A stretch of DNA of 64,000 bases from Wolbachia endosymbiont (group B) of Parapoynx stratiotata (GTDB lineage: Bacteria > Pseudomonadota > Alphaproteobacteria > Rickettsiales > Anaplasmataceae): the NCBI RefSeq assembly GCF_947250635.1, contig NZ_OX366335.1, forward strand, positions 682,001 through 746,000, given 5' to 3'. The position numbers were made by a program, and so were the translations under genes. This document shows, in pieces, positions 8,845 to 19,108 of the stretch. The notes under the pieces were generated by a model, which saw only the letters and a list, made by a program, of their open reading frames with translations, made no database searches and had not been told where the DNA came from. Positions within the stretch are counted from its first letter, which is position 1, and each line of letters opens with the position of its first letter.

Positions 8845-10773
8845 ATGAATCATCTACTACTAAAATCCATGGCAAATGCTGTCCGCTTTTTATCAGTTGA
8901 TGCAGTACAAAAAGCAAATTCTGGACATCCAGGTATGCCACTTGGCATGGCAGATGTTGCCACTGTATTATTTGCTAAATATCTAAACCATAACCCTGAT
9001 GATTCTAAATGGATCAGTAGAGATCGTTTCGTCCTATCAAATGGTCACGGTTCAATGTTGCAATATTCTATATTATATCTGACAGGCTACATTAGTATAG
9101 ATGAACTAAAAAACTTCAGGCAACTTACATCAAAAACTCCAGGTCACCCAGAATTTGGCTTAACTTCTGGTATAGAAGCAACAACAGGCCCGCTTGGTCA
9201 GGGATTTGCCACTGCTGTTGGCATGGCACTTGCTGAATCGATTCTTGAAAAGCAGTTTGAAATCAGTCACTACACTTATGTAATGCTAGGAGATGGTTGT
9301 CTTATGGAAGGTATAAGCCATGAAGCAGCGTCCCTTGCTGGGCATCTTAAATTAAATAAGCTGATAGCACTTTTTGACGACAATGACATCTCTATAGACG
9401 GCTCTACTAGCCTCTCTTGCTCTGATGATGTAGAAAAGCGTTTTTCAGCGTATGGATGGAATGTTGACAAAATCGATGGGCATGACTTTGATGCTATATC
9501 CCTTGCAATAGAGCAGGCGCAAAAGTCTGATAAACCTACACTAATCTGTTGCAAAACTATTATCGGAAAATTTTCGAGCCGTGCTGGCACATCTTCTGCT
9601 CATAGTGGTGCCTTTACAGAGGAAGATGTAAAACAGATGAGAGAAAAATTAAATTGGGACTATGAACCATTTCATGTACCAGAAGATGTGAGAAACGCTT
9701 GGATAGAAACAGTTAAGAGGGCAAAGCAAAACTATACATCCTTGATCAATAAAGAACTACAAAGAAGACTTGAGAAACGTTTGCCGAATAATATCGAGAG
9801 TGATTTGGCTGATCTGAAGAAACAAATATGTAAGCTAATGCCAAACGAAGCTACTCGATCTTCTTTCGGCAGAGTAATGGAACTATTAACTAAGTCTATG
9901 CCAGAACTAATTGGTGGCTCTGCTGATCTTACCGGTTCAAATTGTACTAAATATAAGCATATGCAGACAATAGATAGTAATAATTATAGTAGCTCTTATG
10001 TCCACTATGGAGTGAGAGAGCACGCTATGGCAGCTTGTATGAATGGTATGGCTCTTCATGGTGGAATTATTCCTTATGGTGGAACTTTTTTAGTATTTTC
10101 CGATTACTGCCGCCCTGCTATACGTCTTTCAGCTTTGATGAAACAGCAGGTTATATATGTAATGACTCATGACTCAATTGGAGTAGGAGAAGATGGTCCA
10201 ACTCATCAGCCAATAGAGCATTTAGCCTCTTTGCGAGTTATACCAAATCTATATGTTTTTAGGCCAGCAGATGCAATTGAAACTTTAGAGTGCATTAGCA
10301 TTGCACTTGAAAAAAAAGAGTCACCTGCACTATTTGCGCTTTCAAGGCAGAATATTAATTACATGCACTCTTATACTGACCAATTGGCCAACCTATCAAA
10401 ATTTGGTGCATATATACTATGCGAATATTCAGGGAAGCTAGAAGTGACGATATTTGCTACCGGATCTGAAGTTGAAATTGCAGTTGAGGCAAGAGAAAAA
10501 TTACAGAAAAAAGGTGTAGGTACAAGGGTCATTTCTATGCCGTGTTGGAGGCTTTTTGACGAGCAAAGTGATGAATATAAAGGGGTAGTATTAAATAATG
10601 ACAGCATCAAAGTTGCAATTGAAGCTGGAAGTGAAGTGGGTTGGCATAAATATGTAGGCTCAAACGGTATATTTATTGGCATGAAAAATTTTGGAGAATC
10701 AGCACCTTATGAAGCTCTTTATAAGCATTTTAATATTAGCGCTGATTATGTAGTAAAATGTGTTTGTGAATAA
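8845..10773 (+). CDS. tkt: Transketolase
   Basis: Thiamine-diphosphate enzyme of the non-oxidative pentose phosphate pathway. 642 residues. The N-terminal pyrophosphate domain begins NAVRFLSVDAVQKANSGHPG and contains the ThDP motif GDGCLMEG...LIALFDDN. The middle domain has LIGGSADLTGSN and YGVREHAMAACMNGMALHGG. The donor region DSIGVGEDGPTHQPIEHLAS is conserved. The C-terminal domain carries ATGSEVEIAVEA. It provides ribose 5-phosphate, which prs in this same window converts to PRPP. Start is the ATG at 8845; an in-frame ATG at residue 9 is possible. Confidence 0.97.
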   Translation: MNHLLLKSMANAVRFLSVDAVQKANSGHPGMPLGMADVATVLFAKYLNHNPDDSKWISRDRFVLSNGHGSMLQYSILYLTGYISIDELKNFRQLTSKTPGHPEFGLTSGIEATTGPLGQGFATAVGMALAESILEKQFEISHYTYVMLGDGCLMEGISHEAASLAGHLKLNKLIALFDDNDISIDGSTSLSCSDDVEKRFSAYGWNVDKIDGHDFDAISLAIEQAQKSDKPTLICCKTIIGKFSSRAGTSSAHSGAFTEEDVKQMREKLNWDYEPFHVPEDVRNAWIETVKRAKQNYTSLINKELQRRLEKRLPNNIESDLADLKKQICKLMPNEATRSSFGRVMELLTKSMPELIGGSADLTGSNCTKYKHMQTIDSNNYSSSYVHYGVREHAMAACMNGMALHGGIIPYGGTFLVFSDYCRPAIRLSALMKQQVIYVMTHDSIGVGEDGPTHQPIEHLASLRVIPNLYVFRPADAIETLECISIALEKKESPALFALSRQNINYMHSYTDQLANLSKFGAYILCEYSGKLEVTIFATGSEVEIAVEAREKLQKKGVGTRVISMPCWRLFDEQSDEYKGVVLNNDSIKVAIEAGSEVGWHKYVGSNGIFIGMKNFGESAPYEALYKHFNISADYVVKCVCE

Positions 10774-11164
10774 CACTTTTTGTCATTACGCTGCGCATAA
10801 AATTACTTAATGAACTCAGCCAGTGCCGTTATTATGATATATATAACAATTTTACAAAAATAATATCATAGAATTCAAGAATTGCTACGTGCTAAAAAAA
10901 GCAAAATGCTGTTTATAAGAATAAATGGCAAACACTCAACCAATTTCTATTTGTAAATCAGGTGAAGTCAAACCTATAAAAAATTTGGGAGTCTTCATAT
11001 ACGTCAAGAAAGGTAATTTTTTTAAAAATATCTTAAATTTTTGATCAAAAACTACCTCACTCTACACTTCCGCCATTTTCTTCAATTTAAGCTACAGCAC
11101 CAGCAAGGACTTTTTAACTTGCCAAACAGGTACAGATTTAAAACCCTAAAAACCATTTAAGCAG
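10774..11164. other. Intergenic region with one weak small ORF
   Basis: AT-rich spacer between the convergent tkt and LRR-AAA genes. The only coding possibility is a 39-residue ORF at 10925-11044 on the plus strand (starting MANTQPISICKSGEVKPIKN), without a clear ribosome-binding site. No RNA gene, repeat or convincing terminator was seen. Confidence 0.4.
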
Positions 11165-13171
11165 TTAAAAACTCAGTATAGTTTGAGTTTGATCAATTTC
11201 AACATTACTAAGTGTTGTATTTGCCTTATACAAACAGTAACATCCTGCTGCAAGAAAAATTAATGCAGCTACAGCGAATGAAAGACACATTGCTAAATGA
11301 AACATTGTCAAACTTGCACCAACAGCAGATGCTCCAGATAATACAAAAGAAATAGAGGCGTAACTACCTTGCCTTTTACTATTAGTGCTTGCTCCTAAGA
11401 ATTTTTCATATTTACTATTTAGCTCTTTAACACGATTCTCTAGTGTGCTTTCATGTTTCTTGAGTTTGGTTGTTACCATATTCTCGAATTCACTCTGTAG
11501 TTGAGTATATTTTTCAGTGATAGTCTTTAGATTATCCTTTAATTTAGTGTATTCTTCAGTGCATTGAGTTATTTTAGTTAAGTCTTGCCTTACACAATCT
11601 AGATCTTGTTTTACGTTGCTGTTCTCAGAGTCAAGTTCTGCAAATCTTTCATCGTATTCTTCCTTTAGATTGTTAATTTGAGTTTGTTTGGCCTCAAGTA
11701 TCTTAGCTATTTTTTCATACCATTGCTGTATACCTACAACATCTGAACTACTATTTGCAGAGCTATGACTTTCTACATTATCTGCATTATCAATATGAAC
11801 GCCACTGCTAAAATTGGGTTTAGGACTATTAAGTAATTCTAGACCACCATTAACTTGCTCACTTTCAGGCCCTTGAGATTTCTTCTTCTTAATTGCCTTA
11901 ATGAAGTGATTCGTGTTAATAGTGATTTTTCCTTCAATTTTAGAAAAATATATAATATCCCATGCTGTTTGATTTATTAAATATTCTAACTCAGCTCCCG
12001 AGAAACCATCAGTTTTATCTGCAAGTTTTCCAGTATCTACTGTAACTTCCAACTCTTCAATACCTTTGAATTTTTTTATATATAAGTCCAATATATCCTT
12101 ACGCTGGGCCTTACCTGGCAAAGGAATTTCAATATGATTAGAGAGACGGCCCGGCCTAATAAACGCTTCGTCTAAAACATCTTTACGATTAGTTGCAGCA
12201 ATCACTGTTACACCTTCTAGTGGGTTGAAACCATCAAGTTCGGTTAAAAACTGATTCACAAGGCTGGTGCATGATTTAGCATAAGCAGAACTATTGTTAC
12301 CACGTTCTGCAGCAATACAATCAATTTCATCTATAAAAATCATACAAGGAGCATTTGCTCTTGCCTCTTTAAAAAGTTTTCTTACGTGCGCTTCACCTTC
12401 ACCAACATACGATTTTTGAAATTCAGAGGCAGAAACACTAATAAACTTTGCGTTGGCTTGACATGCAATTGCACGAGCAATTTTGGTTTTACCATTTCCG
12501 GGTGGACCATAAAAAAGATAGCCTTTTTCTGGTTTGTAACCTATCTTTTGAAGTAATGCTTTATTTCTTTCTGGAATAATACCAAGAATCTTGTTTATCT
12601 CCTTTTTAACGCTTTCTGGAATTATAATATCATCAAGTGTTGTTTTACTTTCCGATTGAGTTGGATCAAAAATTTCTATTGAAGAGTTACTTTGTGTGAA
12701 TTTATTTATCAAACTATCTGTTATTCTAAAATTTTCTATACCTTTAACATCAACTTTTTTAAGATCATCTAAAGCTTTTGCTCCTTCATCACCGATCTTG
12801 TTGCAATTTACATCAAGTGAAGTAAAGTTTTTAAGATTACCATTAGTTAAAGCTTTAGCTCCTTCATCACCAATGTCGTTAAAACTTAAATTAAGTGAAG
12901 TAAGGTTTTTAAGATTACCATTAGTTAAAGCTTTAGCTAAAGCTATTGCTCCTTCATCATCAATTGTGTTGCATGCCAAATTAAGCGAAGTAAGGTTTGC
13001 AAGATTACCATTAACTAAAGCTTTTGCTTCTTCATCATGAATAAAACAGTTTTTTAAACTAAGCTTTGTAATATTAGGATAGCTCTGTAAAAAGCTTACT
13101 AATTCAGGTACGATTATAGTTTTCCTTTCCAAATCAAGAAAGTTGTCTTTAACAAATTCTCCAAGATTCAT
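11165..13171 (-). CDS. LRR-AAA ATPase with coiled coil and C-terminal membrane hairpin
   Basis: A 668-residue multidomain protein. Residues 30-140 hold RI-type leucine-rich repeats of 26-30 residues (NGNLKNLTSLNL...IGDEGAKAL). Residues 180-400 are an AAA ATPase of the CDC48/FtsH-like class: Walker A GPPGNGKT (222-229), Walker B MIFIDE (277-282), sensor AATNR (325-329), arginine fingers RPGR (339-342), and a small helical lid with DGFSGAELEYL. Residues about 490-600 are predicted coiled coil. The last 70 residues form two membrane segments nearly identical to the tail of the ankyrin protein at 31745. All ATPase residues are intact. Proposed role: a membrane-anchored remodelling or sensor ATPase, possibly host-directed; substrate unknown. 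Confidence 0.85.
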   Translation of the reverse strand: MNLGEFVKDNFLDLERKTIIVPELVSFLQSYPNITKLSLKNCFIHDEEAKALVNGNLANLTSLNLACNTIDDEGAIALAKALTNGNLKNLTSLNLSFNDIGDEGAKALTNGNLKNFTSLDVNCNKIGDEGAKALDDLKKVDVKGIENFRITDSLINKFTQSNSSIEIFDPTQSESKTTLDDIIIPESVKKEINKILGIIPERNKALLQKIGYKPEKGYLFYGPPGNGKTKIARAIACQANAKFISVSASEFQKSYVGEGEAHVRKLFKEARANAPCMIFIDEIDCIAAERGNNSSAYAKSCTSLVNQFLTELDGFNPLEGVTVIAATNRKDVLDEAFIRPGRLSNHIEIPLPGKAQRKDILDLYIKKFKGIEELEVTVDTGKLADKTDGFSGAELEYLINQTAWDIIYFSKIEGKITINTNHFIKAIKKKKSQGPESEQVNGGLELLNSPKPNFSSGVHIDNADNVESHSSANSSSDVVGIQQWYEKIAKILEAKQTQINNLKEEYDERFAELDSENSNVKQDLDCVRQDLTKITQCTEEYTKLKDNLKTITEKYTQLQSEFENMVTTKLKKHESTLENRVKELNSKYEKFLGASTNSKRQGSYASISFVLSGASAVGASLTMFHLAMCLSFAVAALIFLAAGCYCLYKANTTLSNVEIDQTQTILSF

Positions 13172-13197
13172 TTCGTTTCTCCATTAAGTATATAAAC

Positions 13198-13226
13198 ATT
13201 TTAATCTATATTTTAATAATTATCAA
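13198..13226 (-). promoter_or_regulatory. Sigma70-type promoter for the LRR-AAA gene
   Basis: On the minus strand TTGATA and TAAAAT are separated by 17 bp, ending 26 bp before the ATG; a GGAG ribosome-binding site lies between. Close to consensus TTGACA-17-TATAAT. Confidence 0.55.
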
Positions 13227-13457
13227 GTTTTTTATAAATTTAATGAAAAATTATAGAAAATGCTCAGCATCACAAAAAATTTACTTTATTTTTAAGTAGA
13301 AAAATAGTACGTACCTTTGTGAAAACGAGTTGCATGATAAGAAAGCTGGTGAAATGTTTCGAGTAACTTTTTCGTTTCTATGATCCACTTGGCGGCAAGA
13401 ATAAAGTTTTAATCGTTCCATGGTTTCTGTATAATTTTCAAAACTTAATTGGTATAT

Positions 13458-14378
13458 ATGAAGGTAATAATAGGTAGCGCTAGTAAACGATTAGGAGATT
13501 CAATAGCAAGTGGGCTAAATGCTCAGCTATTCCCCAATCAGGTGTCAAGATTTGCCGATGGTGAGGTAAATGTAGAAGTAGCAAATGATCTACGTAATCA
13601 AGAAGTATATATAGTACAATCTCTTTCTTCCCCTGTAAATGATAACCTTATGGAGCTTCTGCTTACAATTGATGCAGCAAAGAGATCTGGAGCCAAGAGA
13701 ATAACAGCTATTATTCCTTATTACGGATACAGTAGGCAGGATAGGGTTATTAAAAACAATAATATGCAATCTGCTTTAAGTGCTAAATTAACTGCAAATC
13801 TTATTCAAACAGCTGGTGCAAACAGTGTTGCTGCTATTGATTTGCATTCAAGTCAAATTGAAGGTTTTTTTGATATACCAATTACTAATCTAAGCTGTTT
13901 TGAAGTATTTTTTGGTTCTATATACAAGGAGGATTTGGCAATAGTTGCGCCTGATGTTGGAGCAATTGGTAGAGCTCGTACTTTTGCAAAGATTTTAGAG
14001 GAAAAATACAAGTTAGATAATGATATTGTTGTAGTAGATAAATATAGAGAAAAAGCAGGTACATCTCAGGTAATGAATGTAATCGGAGAAGTTGCAAACA
14101 AAAATTGCGTCATTGTTGATGATATAGTTGACTCTGGCGGAACATTATGTAATGCAGCTCTTGCTTTAAAAAACCGAGGAGCAAAGTCTGTAGTTTCATG
14201 CATTACACATGGAATACTTTCAGGAAATGCAGTTGAGAAAATCTCTTCCTCTTCTCTGGATAAATTAGTAATTACGGACACCGTATTTCACAAATTTGAA
14301 AAAAATGATAAGATAGAGGTTGTTTCAATTGCAAATATTTTAATTTGCTTTATGCAAGGAGGTAAAAGTGCCAGCTAG
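13458..14378 (+). CDS. prs: Ribose-phosphate pyrophosphokinase
   Basis: Makes PRPP from ribose 5-phosphate and ATP, feeding purine, pyrimidine and NAD synthesis. The protein begins MKVIIGSASKRLGDSIA (ATG at 13458; a TTG nine bases earlier is in frame but less likely). Motifs: FADGEVNVEV, the ATP-binding YYGYSRQDR, and the PRPP-binding loop VIVDDIVDSGGTL. About 306 residues, normal. Its end overlaps the start of gatC by 11 bp. Confidence 0.96.
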   Translation: MKVIIGSASKRLGDSIASGLNAQLFPNQVSRFADGEVNVEVANDLRNQEVYIVQSLSSPVNDNLMELLLTIDAAKRSGAKRITAIIPYYGYSRQDRVIKNNNMQSALSAKLTANLIQTAGANSVAAIDLHSSQIEGFFDIPITNLSCFEVFFGSIYKEDLAIVAPDVGAIGRARTFAKILEEKYKLDNDIVVVDKYREKAGTSQVMNVIGEVANKNCVIVDDIVDSGGTLCNAALALKNRGAKSVVSCITHGILSGNAVEKISSSSLDKLVITDTVFHKFEKNDKIEVVSIANILICFMQGGKSAS

Positions 14379-14721
14379 ATCAACAGAAGATGTTATCACT
14401 TCGTTAATAGAATTTGCAAATAAGAGAAAAATAACAATTACTAAAGAAGAAATGCTTAAAACTGCACAGCTTGTGAGGATTAAGTTATCCGATGATGAGA
14501 TTCAATACTACTCAAAAGAACTGACAATGCTGGATTGGATACATGATACTTTGTTGAAAGTTAATACTGAAGGTGTTTCTCCTATGCGTTATGGAACTAT
14601 AGATAAGGATATCCATGTACGCGATGATATTATAAATTCTCAAAACATTAAAGAAGAAATATTATCCAATACAAAATCGGAGCATGGGTATTTCGTAGTA
14701 CCGAAGGTTATAAACGATTAA
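14368..14721 (+). CDS. gatC: Aspartyl/glutamyl-tRNA amidotransferase subunit C
   Basis: Small subunit of the GatCAB complex that converts misacylated Glu-tRNA(Gln)/Asp-tRNA(Asn). The core ITKEEMLKTAQLVRIKLSDDE matches GatC, as does the region SPMRYGT...VRDD (normally P.....LR.D). It is 117 residues, about 20 longer than usual at the N-terminus. A GGAGG site six bases before the GTG at 14368 supports this start, which overlaps prs. gatA and gatB are not in the window. Confidence 0.88.
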   Translation: MPARSTEDVITSLIEFANKRKITITKEEMLKTAQLVRIKLSDDEIQYYSKELTMLDWIHDTLLKVNTEGVSPMRYGTIDKDIHVRDDIINSQNIKEEILSNTKSEHGYFVVPKVIND

Positions 14722-14759
14722 GATAAAGCAAGATTTATACCGATTTTATAGATCTACTT

Positions 14760-16016
14760 TCAAAAATAAGACCAATCTGGTAAAGAAGCATTCGTTGGAG
14801 TAAAAACCATTTTTTGATTTTTCTTTACTAAATCTACTAAATATAATTTAGAGTTGCTTGGTGATTCTGCGTTAGTAAAGATAATTTCTCTGCCATTTGG
14901 TAGCCATGCCGGAGATTCAATTTTATGCCCCTCTGAAAGCAAGCGCTCTTCTTTGCCATCTGGCTTCATAACTCCTATGTAAAATTTTCCTGACTGAATC
15001 TTTGTAAAAGCTATCAGATCTCCTTTTGGCGACCAAACAGGTGTAGCATATCTTCCATTTCCAAAACTAATTCTCTTGGGTTTTTTGCTTTTTTTAGTGA
15101 AATCTATGATATATAGTTGCTGACTTCCACTTATATCAGAACTAAAAACCATGTATTTTTGATCTGGAGACAAAGAGGGAGAAGTACTTATAGCTGAACC
15201 TTTAGTAATTTTTTTTGTTCGTTTACTGCTTAAGTCTAGAGATAATATATTTGTTTCACCACTCAATGAGTGGGAAATAAAAAGAGATTTACCATCAGGA
15301 GAAAATCTTGGTGCAGAAATAACTCCTTCAAATGCGCTGATTATTGATTCAGTGTTATCTTTTAAATTTTTTAATATTATATAGCTTTTACCATTTGTGT
15401 ATGAGATATAAACAATACCCTTTCCATTTGGTGAAAATCTTGGTGTTGACACAAATTTCTCACCATTTGTTAAGTACTTTATATTACTTCCATCTTGATT
15501 CATCACAGCAATTTTACGGACGGATTTGTAATTGCTATCTTTTTCTTCAGCGATATATGTAATTTTTGTATTGAAATGCCCTTTCTCACCAACCAATCTA
15601 TCATGTATCACATCTGAAACAAGATGACTAATTTTCCTCCAGTCTTTTGACGGAAAAACAACTGACTGAGTGAGTAATTCTCTGTTTGTAAAGCTGTCAG
15701 ATAAACGAAAAGATAGCTCTAAATTTCTGTTTGATACTTCACTTAAACTTACTGTGACTACAGTATCGCTTTTCCAAGACTCAACTTTCGTGTTACGTTT
15801 CACATTAAATAAGCCACAATTAGATAGATTTGTTTCAATTACTTTTGTGATGCTTTCACTTAGCTCACTTTCCACTTCTGTCTTGCATGCACATTTAGAT
15901 ACAACAAGATCAATATTACCAATATTGCTTTTTTTTATATCAACATATAAAACAGCTTTTGTGGAATAAGGAATAAATAACGAAATAAATAACACCAGTT
16001 GAACGAATAGCTTCAT
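14760..16016 (-). CDS. tolB: Tol-Pal system beta-propeller protein TolB
   Basis: Periplasmic component of the Tol-Pal envelope system. The N-terminus MKLFVQLVLFISLFIPYSTKA is a signal peptide. After an N-terminal alpha/beta domain come repeated propeller blades (TPRFSPNGKGIVYIS, APRFSPDGKSLFIS, SPSLSPDQKYMVFSS, TPVWSPKGDLIAFT, SPAWLPNGREIIFT). 418 residues is typical. It starts 9 bp after the RNase J stop, so it is probably co-transcribed with it. This protein matters in Wolbachia, which has a minimal envelope. Confidence 0.95.
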   Translation of the reverse strand: MKLFVQLVLFISLFIPYSTKAVLYVDIKKSNIGNIDLVVSKCACKTEVESELSESITKVIETNLSNCGLFNVKRNTKVESWKSDTVVTVSLSEVSNRNLELSFRLSDSFTNRELLTQSVVFPSKDWRKISHLVSDVIHDRLVGEKGHFNTKITYIAEEKDSNYKSVRKIAVMNQDGSNIKYLTNGEKFVSTPRFSPNGKGIVYISYTNGKSYIILKNLKDNTESIISAFEGVISAPRFSPDGKSLFISHSLSGETNILSLDLSSKRTKKITKGSAISTSPSLSPDQKYMVFSSDISGSQQLYIIDFTKKSKKPKRISFGNGRYATPVWSPKGDLIAFTKIQSGKFYIGVMKPDGKEERLLSEGHKIESPAWLPNGREIIFTNAESPSNSKLYLVDLVKKNQKMVFTPTNASLPDWSYF

Positions 16017-16025
16017 TCTTTCATT

Positions 16026-17660
16026 TCATACCTGTTCTATCTGGACTTCAATTATAGGTCTTTTTAGTAAATATTCTTTTAAGATACTAAATATTGAGCT
16101 CTCAATTTTATTTCTTATTTTTTTTATCGGCTGTGAGTCAAATGCTGACTCAACCTTCTCTATGATCTTTTGCATAATGGCTGCATCTTCTTGCGCTTCG
16201 AAAACACCAGGTGCAAATACTTTTGGCTTAGCAAGCAGTTTATTTTTCTTGTTTACAACTGCTGTCACTACGATAGCTCCGGCATCTCTCATTCTCTCAC
16301 GCATTTTTATAACGCTGCATTCTGGATGACGGAGTAACATACCATCAATACCAAAGTAGTCGACATCAATGGAGCTAACTTTTTCCCCATTTTCCAAATT
16401 AACAATATCACCTGGTGCAATCATTATTGCTTTTTTCACACCGCACTCTTTAGCAAACTTTACATGTGCATCCGTATGAATATACTCACCATGAACCGGA
16501 ATAGATATCTTAGGTTTTATCAAAGAATACATTTCCCTTAGCTCTGCTTTTACTGGATGTCCGGAAGCATGAACATTCTCTGTTTTTTCAGTAATGACTT
16601 CCACTCCCATCTCAATAAAGGCATTGAGCATGTTATGTGCACGAGTTTCATTGCCAGGAATGATTTTTGATGAAAAGATCATGGTATCACCTTGCTGCAT
16701 TTTAAATGCTTGATGACTCTTAGCGGCAAGTCTTGCGGTAGCTGCCAGTGGCTCACCTTGACAACCTGTGCAAAGTAGCACCAGCTTTTCCCTTGGAAAA
16801 TTTACTGCCTCCTTTGCTTCTAGAAACTCAGGAGAATCAGTTAAATAACCACTATCCTGCGCAACTTTCACTATTCTCCATAAAGATCTGCCAAGTAAAA
16901 CCACTTTTCTATTTAGTGCTTTTGCAGCTTGGCTTATTGTTTCAATTCGCGCCACATTCGAGGCAAATAGCGAGACAGCAACCAATTTTTTAGACCGCTT
17001 TATTATATTGTAAATATTATCATAAATTTCACTTTCTGACTCAGGGTGATGCTTGCTTAATATATTGGTTGAATCGCAAATTGCTGCAAGCAGATCACCT
17101 TTATCGCCAATTTCTTTTAGACGCTCCATATTAGAAGTTAATCCAACAACAGGTTTTGGGTCAAATTTCCAGTCTCCGGTATGGAGTGCACTACCCATTT
17201 CAGTGCTAATTAATATTGAATTTGCTTCAGGAATTGAATGAGTTACATTTATAAACTCAACGGTAAAAGGACCCAAATTTATGCTGCCATTTATGTCCAC
17301 CTCTTTCAAAGGCACTATACCTTCCAATCGAAATTCTTTCAATTTTTCTTTGAGAAAGTTAACCGTAAACTTTGTTGTATATATGGGACATTCTAACTCT
17401 TCCCACAGATGAGGCACTGCACCACAGTGATCCTCATGTGCATGTGTAATGATTATTCCAAGCAAATCTTTTTTTCTTTGAGCAATAAAATCTACATCAG
17501 CGATGAGCAGCTCAACACCTGGCATAGTTTCATCTGCAAAACCGATACCAAGGTCGATCATAATCCACTTGCCTTGATAATGATATAGGCTAACGTTCAT
17601 CCCAATTCTTCCTACTCCTCCAAGAGGAAGAAATAAAAACTCATTTTTGTTTATGTTCAT
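16026..17660 (-). CDS. rnj: Ribonuclease J family exo/endoribonuclease
   Basis: Metallo-beta-lactamase/beta-CASP ribonuclease for RNA maturation and decay. The zinc motif HAHEDH is in IIITHAHEDHCGAVPHLW; further metal ligands are in THSIPEAN and LHTGDWKFD. The beta-CASP motifs include CTGCQGEP and ASGHPVKAELREM...HGEY. The protein starts MNINKNEFLFLPLGGVGRIGM at 17660; an upstream TTG at 17693 is in frame but adds unlikely residues. About 544 residues, the usual length. It precedes tolB by 9 bp. Confidence 0.93.
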   Translation of the reverse strand: MNINKNEFLFLPLGGVGRIGMNVSLYHYQGKWIMIDLGIGFADETMPGVELLIADVDFIAQRKKDLLGIIITHAHEDHCGAVPHLWEELECPIYTTKFTVNFLKEKLKEFRLEGIVPLKEVDINGSINLGPFTVEFINVTHSIPEANSILISTEMGSALHTGDWKFDPKPVVGLTSNMERLKEIGDKGDLLAAICDSTNILSKHHPESESEIYDNIYNIIKRSKKLVAVSLFASNVARIETISQAAKALNRKVVLLGRSLWRIVKVAQDSGYLTDSPEFLEAKEAVNFPREKLVLLCTGCQGEPLAATARLAAKSHQAFKMQQGDTMIFSSKIIPGNETRAHNMLNAFIEMGVEVITEKTENVHASGHPVKAELREMYSLIKPKISIPVHGEYIHTDAHVKFAKECGVKKAIMIAPGDIVNLENGEKVSSIDVDYFGIDGMLLRHPECSVIKMRERMRDAGAIVVTAVVNKKNKLLAKPKVFAPGVFEAQEDAAIMQKIIEKVESAFDSQPIKKIRNKIESSIFSILKEYLLKRPIIEVQIEQV

Positions 17661-17829
17661 TAATTTTAAATTATTAAAATGCGAGGATAGCAAAACTTCG
17701 ACCTTAAATAAAGGAATTTATCACTTTTGCATAACTTAAAAAAATCTTTTCACTAAAAGAGAAGGCTTTCAAATTGGTAAAAAGAATTAAGTGTAGACAG
17801 CTACCTCTTTATATCATTTAGCAAATTTC

Positions 17830-18948
17830 TCATTTTTTTTTTACTTTTCCAAAGAATCCTTCAGATTTCTGCTCTACACTTTCATGTTCCTCTTCCTCAA
17901 GCGCTTTTAATAGCTCAATCTGCTTTTGGGTTAAATTCTTTGGATTTAAAGTCTCAACTATTACCTGTACGTATAAATCACCACGAGCATGTGAGTTCAT
18001 ATATGGCATACCCTTTTCCCTACAACGTAGTTTGGTACCAGTTTGAGTGCCTTCAGGGACCTTTACTTTTATTTTAGCTCCATCAATTGATTGAATATCG
18101 ATTTCACCACCAAGTACTGCTAGTGTCATTCTTATAGGCACTTTACAGTGTAAATCTGCTCTATTGCGAGTGAAGATCTGATGAGTAGCTATTTTCACAC
18201 ATACGTATAAATCTCCGCTTTTTCCACCTCTTGCTCCAGCTTCTCCTTTACCACTGACCCTTACCTTAGCTCCTTCTTCTATGCCTTTTGGAATTGAAAC
18301 GGAGATATTTACTTCATCTCTTTTACGCCCACTTCCACCGCATTTCTTACATTTATTTTGTATTATTTCTCCTTCCCCATAGCATGTAGTACACGTTCTT
18401 TCAATGGTAAAAAAGCCCTGTTGAGTTCTAATTCTACCGCTTCCCTGGCATGTGTTGCACTGAACTGGTTTGATTGCTCCTTCGCTACCTGTGCCTTGGC
18501 ATGTATTACATTTTATATTTGTCACATAATGTATAGGTGCTTGTATTCCTTTAAATGCATCTTCTAAGGTAATTTTAAGATCGTAGCGCAGATCTGCTCC
18601 AGATACTCCTGTTGTACTTCTTTTTGTTCTTGACCTACTTGTACTGCCGCCGAATCCTCCACCAAAAAAATCGTTAAATATATCGCTAAAATCCCCTCCA
18701 GCTTGGCTGAAATCAAATCCACCGGAAGCACCATCGTGACCATAACGATCATAACCTGCTCTTTTTTCAGAGTCAGATAGAACTTCATATGCAGCTGTTA
18801 CTTCTTTAAATTTTTCCTCTGCTTCCTTATTACCAGGATTTCTGTCAGGATGATATTTTAATGCTAGTTTTTTATATGCTTTTTTTATCTCGTCAGTACT
18901 AGCATTTCTGCTCACTTCTAGCAGATCATAATAGTCTTTTTTGTTCAT
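17830..18948 (-). CDS. dnaJ: Chaperone protein DnaJ
   Basis: Hsp40 co-chaperone of DnaK. The J domain (1-70) contains YHPDRN with the HPD triad. It is followed by a Gly/Phe-rich linker, a zinc domain with four CxxCxGxG repeats ([32 protein letters not shown]), and the C-terminal substrate domain. 372 residues is full length. dnaK is not adjacent, unlike the arrangement in many bacteria. Confidence 0.97.
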   Translation of the reverse strand: MNKKDYYDLLEVSRNASTDEIKKAYKKLALKYHPDRNPGNKEAEEKFKEVTAAYEVLSDSEKRAGYDRYGHDGASGGFDFSQAGGDFSDIFNDFFGGGFGGSTSRSRTKRSTTGVSGADLRYDLKITLEDAFKGIQAPIHYVTNIKCNTCQGTGSEGAIKPVQCNTCQGSGRIRTQQGFFTIERTCTTCYGEGEIIQNKCKKCGGSGRKRDEVNISVSIPKGIEEGAKVRVSGKGEAGARGGKSGDLYVCVKIATHQIFTRNRADLHCKVPIRMTLAVLGGEIDIQSIDGAKIKVKVPEGTQTGTKLRCREKGMPYMNSHARGDLYVQVIVETLNPKNLTQKQIELLKALEEEEHESVEQKSEGFFGKVKKK

Positions 18949-19030
18949 ATATAATAGCTCAGTATTTTACCTTTAAAGATAGGTATTACACATATGAATT
19001 TCAAGTATGACCTCTATTTCCTATAAAATA

Positions 19031-19108
19031 TGGTGCACCCTGAGCGACTTGAACGCCCGACCTTTTGATCCGTAGTCAAATGCTCTAATCCAACTGAGCT
19101 AAGGGTGC
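19031..19108 (-). tRNA. tRNA-Arg (anticodon ACG)
   Basis: Minus-strand cloverleaf: acceptor GCACCCT, D-arm AGCTCAGTTGGATTAGAGC, anticodon loop CTACGGA giving ACG, T-loop GTTCAAGTC, and an encoded CCA end. The ACG anticodon is normally edited to ICG, reading CGN codons. Confidence 0.96.

Noticed and set aside
12696..13040. 114-residue plus-strand ORF over the LRR region
   Set aside because: Produced by the periodic LRR coding repeats on the opposite strand.
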